Positions 15,871 through 23,088 of a DNA stretch of 64,000 nt are shown piece by piece (within the stretch, counting starts at the first letter, position 1; every line of letters starts with the position of its first letter). Under the pieces are notes generated by a model. The model saw only the letters and a list, made by a program, of their open reading frames with translations, did no database searches and was not told the DNA's origin. Origin of the DNA: CAZSIA01 sp045126355 (GTDB lineage: Bacteria > Bacillota_I > Bacilli_A > Acholeplasmatales > Anaeroplasmataceae); the NCBI GenBank assembly GCA_045126355.1, contig JBGVOE010000126.1, forward strand, positions 112,061-176,060. The letters are read 5' to 3'. The translations under genes were made by a program, and so were the position numbers.

Positions 15871-16070
15871 TTTATTCCTTTAAACAGTTATAATATTTTT
15901 TTTATATTTTAAAAAATTTTTAAAATTATAATTATGGTTTATTTAACTTTTTTATATTAAAAATATAAGTTTTTGAATTAAAAAGTTTTGAAATCTTAAA
16001 AACTCTTATAGTATTATAATAAGGATAACATATAATAGCAATGAAAAACGGACAGTAAAAAAATAAGAAA
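15871..16070. other. AT-rich intergenic stretch without a recognised feature
   Basis: About 200 bases between the promoter at 15857 and the terminator at 16071. There is no gene on either strand. A plus-strand TTGAAA near 15975 and TATAAT-like sequences near 16010-16035 could form a plus-strand promoter, but only a five-codon ORF follows. No repeats or origin boxes seen. Confidence 0.3.
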
Positions 16071-16092
16071 AGAGGAGAAATTAATCTCCTCT
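16071..16092 (-). terminator. Hairpin terminator of the DnaQ-like gene
   Basis: AGAGGAGA/TCTCCTCT, six-base loop. Confidence 0.65.
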
Positions 16093-16094
16093 AA

Positions 16095-16913
16095 TTAAAA
16101 TGGATTTTCTTCATCAAAATCTTCAATATCAGAAAATAAACTTGGTTCTTCATCTTCTTCAAAATCTAATAAATTTAAAGTTCCTAAGTTTTCATTTTTT
16201 TGAAAACTAGGTGAAGTTTTTGGCTTAGTTTTAGGTTTAGATTGATTAGAATTTTTTGGAGTATAAGTTTTTTTAGCATTTAAGCATTCCATATAAAATT
16301 CTTCATCTTCTATTATTTTTTGAAGAACATAAATAGTAGCATAAACATCAGCTAAAGCATTATGAGCATAATCTGTATAATCCCAACCAAAATACTTTGA
16401 AGCAGTAATTAATTTATTATTCTCTGTTTCGATATTATGTTTAGTTTTGAATTTTTTCCAAAGATTTAAGACATCAATTACAGCACTATTTTTTTCTATT
16501 GAATACCAAATATTAGATGTAATCATTCTAACATCGAAAGCTACATTATATCCTAAAACGATAGAATATTCTTTAAACTTAGCTCTAAATTCATCCTTTC
16601 TTTCGATTAAAGAAAGTTTATCACATACCATTTCTGGTGTAATATGATGAACAGCCATACTCTTTTTCCAAGTTCTTTTTCGAGTGATTGAAGTTCCGCC
16701 TCGTTTTAACTGATTGACTTTTGGACGAGTATTAAAGAATTCATTAATAGTTTCTCCTTTAAAATCTATTAAAGAAAGCTGCAATATATCATCGAATTTA
16801 GTAAAACCTGTAGTTTCTGTATCGAAACACATCCAAGGTCTGATTAAATTTGGATATTCAAAATCTTGTGGTAAGATAATTTCTGAAGTTTGACAATTTG
16901 TTATTTCATTCAT
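16095..16913 (-). CDS. DnaQ-like DEDDh 3'-5' exonuclease with SSB-like C-terminal tip
   Basis: 272 residues. FDTETTGF (Asp31, Glu33) is ExoI, NVAFDVRMI supplies the second motif, and HNALADVYA is ExoIII with the catalytic His and Asp, so this is a DEDDh exonuclease. In such proteins two metal ions remove nucleotides from 3' ends. A Lys/Thr/Pro/Ser-rich linker from about residue 215 leads to an acidic tail ending DFDEENPF, very like the C-terminal tip of bacterial SSB (DFDDDIPF in E. coli). No polymerase domain is attached. Single-gene unit with TATATA-class promoter and terminator, next to other DNA metabolism genes. Confidence 0.85.
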   Translation of the reverse strand: MNEITNCQTSEIILPQDFEYPNLIRPWMCFDTETTGFTKFDDILQLSLIDFKGETINEFFNTRPKVNQLKRGGTSITRKRTWKKSMAVHHITPEMVCDKLSLIERKDEFRAKFKEYSIVLGYNVAFDVRMITSNIWYSIEKNSAVIDVLNLWKKFKTKHNIETENNKLITASKYFGWDYTDYAHNALADVYATIYVLQKIIEDEEFYMECLNAKKTYTPKNSNQSKPKTKPKTSPSFQKNENLGTLNLLDFEEDEEPSLFSDIEDFDEENPF

Positions 16914-16952
16914 ATTTATAATTCCTCCTCTTTATTGAATAAAATCTATAGA

Positions 16953-16967
16953 TTATATATAGTTTTA
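16953..16967 (-). promoter_or_regulatory. Element promoter motif, TATATA class
   Basis: Minus-strand TAAAACTATATATAA; 40-nt leader to the DnaQ-like exonuclease. Confidence 0.72.
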
Positions 16968-16992
16968 AGTTTTTAAATTTTTTAAAATGAAA

Positions 16993-17018
16993 AAAGGAAG
17001 AAAAATAAATCTTCCTTT
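16993..17018 (-). terminator. Hairpin terminator of the AAA+/VWA operon
   Basis: AAAGGAAGA/TCTTCCTTT, nine pairs. Confidence 0.65.
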
Positions 17019-17824
17019 TAATCGTCTAAGAATACTGTATTATCTAAGGTTTCTAACTTATCTTTAATATATTTAAAGATTCTTTCTTCATTCCATCCTC
17101 TAAATAAAGTAAATGGCAAGTATAAAGTTTTTTCACCTATACCGTAAGAAATACTTCTTGAAATATCATCTTTAGAAAAATGATAATCAAGAGGTTGACC
17201 AAGACCGCTCATATATTTAACTTCATTGTATAATGCGTGCCAGTAAAAATTAAATTTTCTTAAAAAGTTAGGATTCGATAAAGGATAACACATTTTTGTT
17301 AATTCTAAATTTTCTCCAACATCTTTTAATCTTACACACATTAATGAACTGAAATTTCCTATTGAACCACCACAAGCTGCAATTAAACCTAAACTATGAC
17401 CTTCAAGTTCTAACTTTTCAATAGTAGCTAAAACTCTTTGTCCAATTTCTCTAATTGTACCATTAGATACATTGGCTGGAACAGACATATCAAGCATAAT
17501 ATTTAAGTTTAGTTGTTGTCTTTTTTGTTTATATTGACGGAACATATTATAAGGGTTACCATTTAAAACCCTTGAAATAATAGGTCTAGTACCAACAATA
17601 TCAACTGCAACACCGTTTACTTTATCTTCACAAACGATGTCATCTAAGAAACACTTATATTTCATAATATCAACTTTTTCACCGACTCTAAATTTTTCAA
17701 TATTAGTTTTATCAGGTTTTGTATCAAAATAATCACTATATTGATAATTAATAGTTGGTGCTGTTTCAATAAAATGAAGAAATTCTAATGGGTCATTCCA
17801 AAAATCTAAAAACATCTCTTTCAT
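17018..17824 (-). CDS. VWA-domain protein, CobT-like partner of the AAA+ ATPase
   Basis: 268 residues from the ATG at 17824, which overlaps the TAA of the ATPase gene as TAATG. A GTG at 17836 is a less likely start. The middle contains a von Willebrand A core: LNIMLDMSVP, with a MIDAS-like DxS in which the second serine is replaced by proline, then an amphipathic helix and GHSLGLIAACGG. CobS/CobT-like AAA+ and VWA pairs occur in many large phages, where they act as a chaperone-like complex whose substrate is mostly unknown. The altered MIDAS suggests metal binding may be weakened. Confidence 0.65.
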   Translation of the reverse strand: MKEMFLDFWNDPLEFLHFIETAPTINYQYSDYFDTKPDKTNIEKFRVGEKVDIMKYKCFLDDIVCEDKVNGVAVDIVGTRPIISRVLNGNPYNMFRQYKQKRQQLNLNIMLDMSVPANVSNGTIREIGQRVLATIEKLELEGHSLGLIAACGGSIGNFSSLMCVRLKDVGENLELTKMCYPLSNPNFLRKFNFYWHALYNEVKYMSGLGQPLDYHFSKDDISRSISYGIGEKTLYLPFTLFRGWNEERIFKYIKDKLETLDNTVFLDD

Positions 17825-19407
17825 TACGCTGCACACTCCACTAATGCTTTGGCATATTTGTTTTGTGGTAATTTAATTGCAACTTTTTCAGAAATAGCTT
17901 TAATTAATTGTTGACTAACACCTTTTAATAAAGCTACCTCTAAAGCATTTTTAGTTCCTAGAATTTTTTCAGCTTTTAAAACTGATTCAGTTGCTCTTAA
18001 AGATACAACCATATTAGAACCTTGTTGTTCTTTAATTTCTCTAAATGCTTTAATGAAACTAATCCATTCTTTGTTGTTTCCAGATAATGCTAATTCTAAC
18101 TTGTAGTCATTTTGCATTTCTACAAACATTAAACGGTCAATAATAGAAGCGTCTTGACGTTGACGACCTGCATAATTACTTGTAGCACCAGTCATCTTAG
18201 AGTTACCATCGGCAATAAATCTACAGTTTTTATGTAATGTAACTGTTTCATTATTAATAACAGTATAACCATTAGCTAATGCTGTATTTAAGTTTAAGAT
18301 TAAGCTTGAATCGTTAGCATCGAATTCAGAACCATAAAGAATACCACCAGTTTTTGCCCATTTAGTAAATGAAGTTTCATGGAATTTTCCATAAGCATCT
18401 TCATAACCTAATAGGTCGATAGCGTTGCCCGGTAACATAAAATAGATTGGCATTTTTAATGCTTTCGCTACTTGTGTTACAAGGTGAGTCTTACCGATAC
18501 CAGCACCAGAATATAAGTAAAGATTGAAACCATTAGCAACCAATTTTAAAACTGTTTCAAATTTTTCGTGATGCAATTCACCCGGAATTTCATTCATCAC
18601 TACTTCATTGACAACAATTTGAGTAGCTGGTAATTGATTTTGTAACATAACATTTGTTACATTTTCAATAATTTCATTCTTTTTAGATTCTAATGTTTGG
18701 TTTAATAAATCAACAGCATTTTGTTGAAGAACTAATTGATAACCAGATAAGGTTTGTTCTGCTATCTTTTGTAATTCCTTGATAACTAATTCTTTTGGAA
18801 TATTAGCATTAACGCTACTATCAGTATGAGTATTAGTTTGATGTGAATTTTCATTTGAATTTTGATTTTGTGATGAGGTTACATCAGTTGTATCATTATC
18901 TTCTGCAAATTCTTCAAATTCTTCTACTACTGGTTCTGGTTTTTGCTCTATTGCTGGAATAATTGGTGCAGAATAAGTTGGTTCATTCTTTTCATAAGCA
19001 TAACCTTTAAAACGGTCGCCATTAAAGAATGTTTCATCTACAAACTTATCTAGTTCTAAATCAGCTACATATTTACCTAACATCATTGTGTAATTACCAT
19101 TAGGCATTAGTTTAGCTAAATTTACACCATGATAACTTCTTATACCATTTAATGTAAAGTTACCACATAATGAAGATAACATTTTCACTTCACCATTTTT
19201 ATAGGCATTTTCTTTAAAATAATCAACAGCTTCTTTTAAGTTAGTGTTTTTTGCAATAAAACTTGCGATGTTTCTTACGTTTGTTTCGTTCATACGAGCA
19301 GGTTTCTTAACCTTTAAATGAGGTAATGTATAAAAGTTATACATATCTAAGAATCCTTCAATAAGTCTTGTGCAACAAACAGTATTTAAATAATTTGTAA
19401 TTTTCAT
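17824..19407 (-). CDS. MoxR/CobS-like AAA+ ATPase
   Basis: 527 residues. An N-terminal region of about 150 residues is followed by an acidic, Asn/Gln-rich linker (about 165-200), a helical segment, and an AAA+ core starting near residue 270. Walker A is GAGIGKTH. Later segments (DLLGYEDAYGKF, RFIADGNSKMTG, SIIDRLMFVE) match the Walker B/sensor and arginine-finger neighbourhood of MoxR-type ATPases such as CobS. It precedes and overlaps the VWA gene, the classic pair. The leader is 51 nt with AGGAGG, behind a TATATA-class promoter. Likely role: ATP-driven remodelling with the VWA partner. Confidence 0.8.
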   Translation of the reverse strand: MKITNYLNTVCCTRLIEGFLDMYNFYTLPHLKVKKPARMNETNVRNIASFIAKNTNLKEAVDYFKENAYKNGEVKMLSSLCGNFTLNGIRSYHGVNLAKLMPNGNYTMMLGKYVADLELDKFVDETFFNGDRFKGYAYEKNEPTYSAPIIPAIEQKPEPVVEEFEEFAEDNDTTDVTSSQNQNSNENSHQTNTHTDSSVNANIPKELVIKELQKIAEQTLSGYQLVLQQNAVDLLNQTLESKKNEIIENVTNVMLQNQLPATQIVVNEVVMNEIPGELHHEKFETVLKLVANGFNLYLYSGAGIGKTHLVTQVAKALKMPIYFMLPGNAIDLLGYEDAYGKFHETSFTKWAKTGGILYGSEFDANDSSLILNLNTALANGYTVINNETVTLHKNCRFIADGNSKMTGATSNYAGRQRQDASIIDRLMFVEMQNDYKLELALSGNNKEWISFIKAFREIKEQQGSNMVVSLRATESVLKAEKILGTKNALEVALLKGVSQQLIKAISEKVAIKLPQNKYAKALVECAA

Positions 19408-19457
19408 TTATTTTTCCTCCTAATTTCCATCCTTTTTTTAAAATAAAAATTTACATC

Positions 19458-19472
19458 TAATATATAGTTTTT
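19458..19472 (-). promoter_or_regulatory. Element promoter motif, TATATA class
   Basis: Minus-strand AAAAACTATATATTA; 51-nt leader to the AAA+ ATPase, longer than usual because of an extra AAGGATGG segment. Confidence 0.72.
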
Positions 19473-19482
19473 AAAAAGAAAA

Positions 19483-19502
19483 AGAGGAGAACTTTCTCCT
19501 CT
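19483..19502 (-). terminator. Hairpin terminator of the zincin operon
   Basis: AGAGGAGA/TCTCCTCT, four-base loop. Confidence 0.65.
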
Positions 19503-19506
19503 AATT

Positions 19507-20169
19507 TTAATGAACTCGTCTTACAAATGAGAAAATTGAACTAATTTTTTCTTCTAATTGTACACTTTGTTCTTCTGGCTTTTTTTCAGATTGTTTTTCT
19601 AATTCTTCTAAAAATTCAGCATATTCATCATAATGTGATGCTTCTGAAGTATTAACACCTTCGCCATTGCTATCATTATTATGATTTGGATTATTAGAAT
19701 TACCATTTTGATTGCCGTTTTGGTTATTAGGACGATTAAATGGTTTAGAGTTTGAATTAGTAGTCATTTCTTCACCAGTTGCTGGATTAACAGAAACTAC
19801 ACTCATACCTCCGCCATCACCATTTTCTCCATTACCGCCATCTTCACGAGAAATATTTTTAATAATATTTTCTTCATGATATCGTGGCAATTCATCAGTA
19901 TCTTTTGGGTCAAAATTTAACCATCTACATACTTTTAAAAAGTCTTTACCAATACTACCTAAACCTCTAACACAAACAACTGGTAATCTGTTATCTGTAT
20001 CAGATGATGGTATATAAGAAACAGCTAAAAAATCATCTTCACCAACTAAGATATTATTAAGATTATCAACAAAATATAATCTTCCATCATTAGTATATTC
20101 AACTAAAGTTAATCCTTCTTTATCGAAAGAGTAAGTTTTATCTTCTTTTCTTACTGTATTCCATGCCAT
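19507..20169 (-). CDS. Hypothetical protein with Gly/Asn-rich linker
   Basis: 220 residues from the ATG at 20169, chosen because GAGGAGG lies just before it and the upstream stop is at 20171. Residues 1-110 look globular (beta-rich, ending VCRWLNFDPKDTDELPRYHE). A Gly/Asn/Asp-rich low-complexity region follows and then a charged helix (EEYAEFLEELEKQ-like). It is co-transcribed with the zincin gene and lies next to the CobS/CobT-like pair, so it may belong to that complex. Family not recognised. Confidence 0.6.
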   Translation of the reverse strand: MAWNTVRKEDKTYSFDKEGLTLVEYTNDGRLYFVDNLNNILVGEDDFLAVSYIPSSDTDNRLPVVCVRGLGSIGKDFLKVCRWLNFDPKDTDELPRYHEENIIKNISREDGGNGENGDGGGMSVVSVNPATGEEMTTNSNSKPFNRPNNQNGNQNGNSNNPNHNNDSNGEGVNTSEASHYDEYAEFLEELEKQSEKKPEEQSVQLEEKISSIFSFVRRVH

Positions 20170-20170
20170 A

Positions 20171-20641
20171 TTAATTATCCTCCTCAATCATTTTAGTAAT
20201 CATATTAGTGGCTATTTCTATATGACCATTAACCATTTCTAAAATTTCATCTATTGATTTTTCTGGATATTCTTGTTGAGCTTGATTTAACCAAAAATTG
20301 ATATATGAAGCATGTTTAAATTTAAAAACATATACTTTTCTAGTAAAAACAGAATAAAATCCGTATTTCATCATAATATCATAAGCAGTTTTTTCAGCAA
20401 CTAACTCTTCAAGTGGATAATCTTCAAACACTGGTCTATTTGTGATAGGTCCAGTAGAATGACACCATTCATGGATTAGTTCTCTTAATCTGAATACATT
20501 TTGTTCCTTATCTACAAAGTGAAAAACTTTTTCTTTTGGATTGACATAAGGACATTCACTTACACCTTCGCTTCCATAAATAACTTTATAACCTTCCTTT
20601 TTAGCGAATTTGAAAAACGTTTCAAAAATTTTATTTATCAT
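20171..20641 (-). CDS. ArdC-like zincin metallopeptidase domain
   Basis: 156 residues. LIHEWCHSTG holds the HExxH zinc site, and PLEELVAEKTAYDIM supplies the downstream glutamate helix. This is the arrangement of the C-terminal metallopeptidase domain of ArdC-type antirestriction proteins and related phage zincins. The N-terminal DNA-binding domain of full ArdC is absent. Known relatives are carried by plasmids and phages and protect incoming DNA. Here only the protease part is visible, so antirestriction is an inference. TATATA-class promoter, 39-nt leader. Confidence 0.65.
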   Translation of the reverse strand: MINKIFETFFKFAKKEGYKVIYGSEGVSECPYVNPKEKVFHFVDKEQNVFRLRELIHEWCHSTGPITNRPVFEDYPLEELVAEKTAYDIMMKYGFYSVFTRKVYVFKFKHASYINFWLNQAQQEYPEKSIDEILEMVNGHIEIATNMITKMIEEDN

Positions 20642-20679
20642 TCCTTTTTCCTCCTAAATATAATAATAAAATTTCTACT

Positions 20680-20694
20680 TTATATATAGTTTTA
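20680..20694 (-). promoter_or_regulatory. Element promoter motif, TATATA class
   Basis: Minus-strand TAAAACTATATATAA; 39-nt leader to the zincin gene. Confidence 0.72.
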
Positions 20695-20705
20695 AAGGAA
20701 ATAAA

Positions 20706-20733
20706 AAAGATTAATCTTAATGATTAACCCTTT
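20706..20733 (-). terminator. Weak hairpin after the 20732 gene
   Basis: TTAATC/GATTAA core with imperfect outer pairs. Confidence 0.4.
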
Positions 20734-21121
20734 AAATTTCGATTTGTAATCTTTCAAATTCAATACTTTGACAATTACATAAATTATATTTAAAATTTTC
20801 AAACCATGTATAAACTTTATTAAATGAACCTAAATTATATTTTTTCAATACATTTAAAAATTTTTGATAATTAACTGGATTAAATCTATGTTTCTTTTTT
20901 AACAAAAGTGTTAAAACATATTTAAGTTCATTATCAGTTATCTTATTTATAATTTCATTTTTTAAACGAAAAGATATTACTGTCGTATTTTCTTTTAATT
21001 TAAAACCTAATTGAAGTGCTAACTCTATAAAAGGCTTATCAAAAAAATCATAAGAATTAAAATTTTTTTCGATAACTGTTTGTTCTTTATCCGTTATAGT
21101 TATCTTTATTTTTTCTTTCAC
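20732..21121 (-). CDS. Hypothetical protein, 129 aa
   Basis: 129 residues, basic, no export signal. It begins with KIKITITDKEQTVIEKNF, a beta-hairpin-like start, and then is mainly helical with many Lys, Asn, Phe and Leu. It lies 11 nt after the single-TM gene in the same operon, and a partly paired hairpin follows its stop. Unrecognised. Confidence 0.55.
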   Translation of the reverse strand: MKEKIKITITDKEQTVIEKNFNSYDFFDKPFIELALQLGFKLKENTTVISFRLKNEIINKITDNELKYVLTLLLKKKHRFNPVNYQKFLNVLKKYNLGSFNKVYTWFENFKYNLCNCQSIEFERLQIEI

Positions 21122-21132
21122 AATAAAACTCC

Positions 21133-21333
21133 TTAAAAATCATTTCTTATTACGATATCTTCTGCATATCCTAATTCGGGGTTATAATTATAAGCTACTA
21201 TCGAAAAAATCAAAAAAGCAGTTAATAATAGAAAGGATGCAGTTATAATAGATACAATTTTAATTTTTTTCTTTTTTTCTATCGAAAGCATTAAAGCAAT
21301 TTCTTCATCAGACAATTCATCATAATATTCCAT
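21133..21333 (-). CDS. Small single-pass membrane protein, 66 aa
   Basis: 66 residues. An acidic N-terminus (MEYYDELSDEEIALMLS) and a basic KKKKIK stretch are followed by one hydrophobic segment (about residues 25-47) and a short external tail. The positive-inside rule puts the N-terminus in the cytoplasm. It leads a two-gene operon behind a TATAAT-class promoter with a GTGAGG ribosome site. Function unknown. Confidence 0.55.
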   Translation of the reverse strand: MEYYDELSDEEIALMLSIEKKKKIKIVSIITASFLLLTAFLIFSIVAYNYNPELGYAEDIVIRNDF

Positions 21334-21364
21334 AAATATACCTCACATATACACTTATAATTTA

Positions 21365-21376
21365 ATTATAGTTTTT
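21365..21376 (-). promoter_or_regulatory. Element promoter motif, TATAAT class
   Basis: Minus-strand AAAAACTATAAT; 32 nt before the single-TM protein gene. Confidence 0.7.
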
Positions 21377-21464
21377 AAAAATTTAAAAATAGAATAAATG
21401 CTATATTATGTATAACAACACAAATATTAAAAATTTGGAAAAACATAAAATAAAAAAAGGAGAA

Positions 21465-21485
21465 TAACTCCTTTTAATTATTAGA
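21465..21485 (-). terminator. Hairpin terminator of the ERF gene
   Basis: AAAAGGAG/CTCCTTTT, eight pairs. Confidence 0.65.
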
Positions 21486-21999
21486 ATGGACAATCATCAT
21501 CTTGTTCATCTTCTACGAAGCTTGCTTGTGAAGGCAATTCTTTAGCAGGTTTAGTTGGTTTAGAAGGTTTAGTATCTTGTCCGTGATTATTTGTAGCATC
21601 TGGGTCTTTATTATCATCAATACAGAATAAACCATTTAAGGCATATTTTCTTGCATATGATGAAGTAGCACCAGTAACCTGTGCATCATCCATACCTTTT
21701 TTTGTATCGCTATGACGAGCATACGCAACTGCTTCTACAGATTCGCCAGTTTCCATATCAATAAATGTCGCTGTTGCTTTTACATAGACATTTGGAACAC
21801 CCGGCTTTTCTTGACCAATAATCTCAATAGAATCATTGATAATTACTGCAGCACCAACTTCTTTTAATAAAGGTTTTAACCCTTCTAAAATATCTTCACA
21901 ACTTCTGTAGTTGTATTTTCCAAAAGAATTATATTGATTCTTTGGAGCATTCAATTTAACTTGAACCGCATTAAGTTTTTGATAAACATTCATCTTCAT
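21481..21999 (-). CDS. erf: ERF-family single-strand annealing protein with SSB-like C-terminal tip
   Basis: 172 residues. The ERF core is clear: NSFGKYNYRSCEDILEGLKP near the N-terminus, then PNVYVKATATFID, AVAYARHSDTKKGMDDAQ and the conserved TGATSSYARKYALNGLF. ERF proteins of P22-type phages anneal complementary single strands in phage recombination. A Lys/Pro linker joins the core to an acidic tail ending EDEQDDDCPF, which resembles the SSB C-terminal tip. The exonuclease at 16095 has a similar tail. Single-gene unit with a TATATA-class promoter, a longer leader (53 nt) and its own terminator. Confidence 0.92.
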   Translation of the reverse strand: MKMNVYQKLNAVQVKLNAPKNQYNSFGKYNYRSCEDILEGLKPLLKEVGAAVIINDSIEIIGQEKPGVPNVYVKATATFIDMETGESVEAVAYARHSDTKKGMDDAQVTGATSSYARKYALNGLFCIDDNKDPDATNNHGQDTKPSKPTKPAKELPSQASFVEDEQDDDCPF

Positions 22000-22051
22000 T
22001 TTTTCCTCCTTAAATTACTTTTTTCTTATTTTTAATAAACAAATGTTCATT

Positions 22052-22066
22052 TAATATATAGTTTTT
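22052..22066 (-). promoter_or_regulatory. Element promoter motif, TATATA class
   Basis: Minus-strand AAAAACTATATATTA; 53-nt leader to the ERF gene. Confidence 0.72.
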
Positions 22067-22077
22067 AAAAAAATAAA

Positions 22078-22094
22078 AGGTCTATAAAAGACCT
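22078..22094 (-). terminator. Hairpin terminator of the nucleotide kinase gene
   Basis: AGGTCT/AGACCT, five-base loop. Confidence 0.6.
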
Positions 22095-22702
22095 ATTATA
22101 TAATCAGCAACTTCTTCTTTAGTTAAAGTTTTGGTATCTAACATTGAAAAACATTTAAATTTAGTTAAAAGATTAAAAACATCTTTAAAATCTTCTTCAT
22201 CTTGTTTAACTCTAGCTTTCCATTGTTTTTCTAAAGAATTATTACTTTTATCTCTTTGAAAATATCTTTTTTTACGTTCATCTAAATTACAATCTAACAA
22301 TATTGGTTCAATATATTTTTTTAAATTAGAATGTAAAAATGCTTCTAAACCTCTAGGATTAGCTACCATGATATAAGTAGTGTTTTCATTAAATTCATCT
22401 TTAGAAAAACCATAATGCCAAACTTCATCGTTTACTTTATAATACGTTTCTTCTATAAAACCTACTGTTTTTCTAATTTCTTCAAATTTTTCTAAACTAA
22501 CAAAATGATAATCTATTCCATCAATTTCATTTTCTCTTTTAGGTCTAGTAGTATAAGAAATAGCTTTTTTAAAAGTTTTTTTAGTATGTAATCTAAAAAC
22601 ATTATTTTCGTTATTTTCTTTTTCAAGCATTTCTTGAACTTTTAATACCGCAGTATCTTTGCCTGCACAAGATTTTCCAAGTAAGCAAATAATTTTTTTC
22701 AT
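22082..22702 (-). CDS. Guanylate kinase-like / phage-type nucleotide kinase
   Basis: 206 residues. The P-loop reads GKSCAGKDT near the N-terminus. SYTTRPKRENEIDGIDYHFV is the guanylate-kinase substrate signature (TTRxxR...GxDYxFV), followed by FIEETYYKVNDEVWHYG. It should phosphorylate GMP or dGMP, or another dNMP, using ATP, feeding nucleotide supply. The length is normal for the family. The Asp after the P-loop lysine is seen in phage dNMP kinases, so substrate range may differ from the host enzyme. TATATA-class promoter, 37-nt leader. Confidence 0.85.
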   Translation of the reverse strand: MKKIICLLGKSCAGKDTAVLKVQEMLEKENNENNVFRLHTKKTFKKAISYTTRPKRENEIDGIDYHFVSLEKFEEIRKTVGFIEETYYKVNDEVWHYGFSKDEFNENTTYIMVANPRGLEAFLHSNLKKYIEPILLDCNLDERKKRYFQRDKSNNSLEKQWKARVKQDEEDFKDVFNLLTKFKCFSMLDTKTLTKEEVADYIIGLL

Positions 22703-22738
22703 AATTTTTCCTCCTATTTCTAATAAATTATTTACACT

Positions 22739-22753
22739 TAATATATAGTTTTA
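22739..22753 (-). promoter_or_regulatory. Element promoter motif, TATATA class
   Basis: Minus-strand TAAAACTATATATTA; 37-nt leader to the nucleotide kinase. Confidence 0.72.
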
Positions 22754-22785
22754 AATTTTTTTAAAACTTAAAGATAAAGAAAAAA

Positions 22786-22801
22786 AGGAATATAAATTCC
22801 T
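22786..22801 (-). terminator. Hairpin terminator of the two-TM gene
   Basis: AGGAAT/ATTCCT, four-base loop. Confidence 0.55.
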
Positions 22802-22803
22802 CT

Positions 22804-22998
22804 TTAATCTCGGTTTAATATAAACACCATTAAGCCTGTAGTTGAAGCACTTATTAAAAGGACCATAATAAAAATAAAAAACATTTCTTCAAAATTAGCG
22901 AAGCTTAAATCTGCTAAATTATAAAATGCAATCAAACCAATCAACATTAAACATCCTAATATAAAAACTAATGGTGTTAAAATTATTTTTTTAATCAT
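22804..22998 (-). CDS. Small two-pass membrane protein, 64 aa
   Basis: 64 residues with two hydrophobic segments (about 4-26 and 36-58) joined by a short loop NLADLSFANFEE. It has a complete cassette: TATATA-class promoter, 37-nt leader with AGGAGG, and a short terminator hairpin. Small proteins of this build in phages include holins, but nothing beyond topology supports that here. Confidence 0.55.
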   Translation of the reverse strand: MIKKIILTPLVFILGCLMLIGLIAFYNLADLSFANFEEMFFIFIMVLLISASTTGLMVFILNRD

Positions 22999-23034
22999 AA
23001 TAATCCCTCCTAATTATGAATATATCTTTGTATT

Positions 23035-23049
23035 TTATATATAGTTTTA
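23035..23049 (-). promoter_or_regulatory. Element promoter motif, TATATA class
   Basis: Minus-strand TAAAACTATATATAA; 37-nt leader to the two-TM protein. Confidence 0.72.
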
Positions 23050-23062
23050 AAAACGTAATAAA

Positions 23063-23088
23063 AAAACGAGAAAATTTCTTCTCGTTTT
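23063..23088 (-). terminator. Hairpin terminator of recD2
   Basis: AAAACGAGAA/TTCTCGTTTT, ten pairs. Confidence 0.7.
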
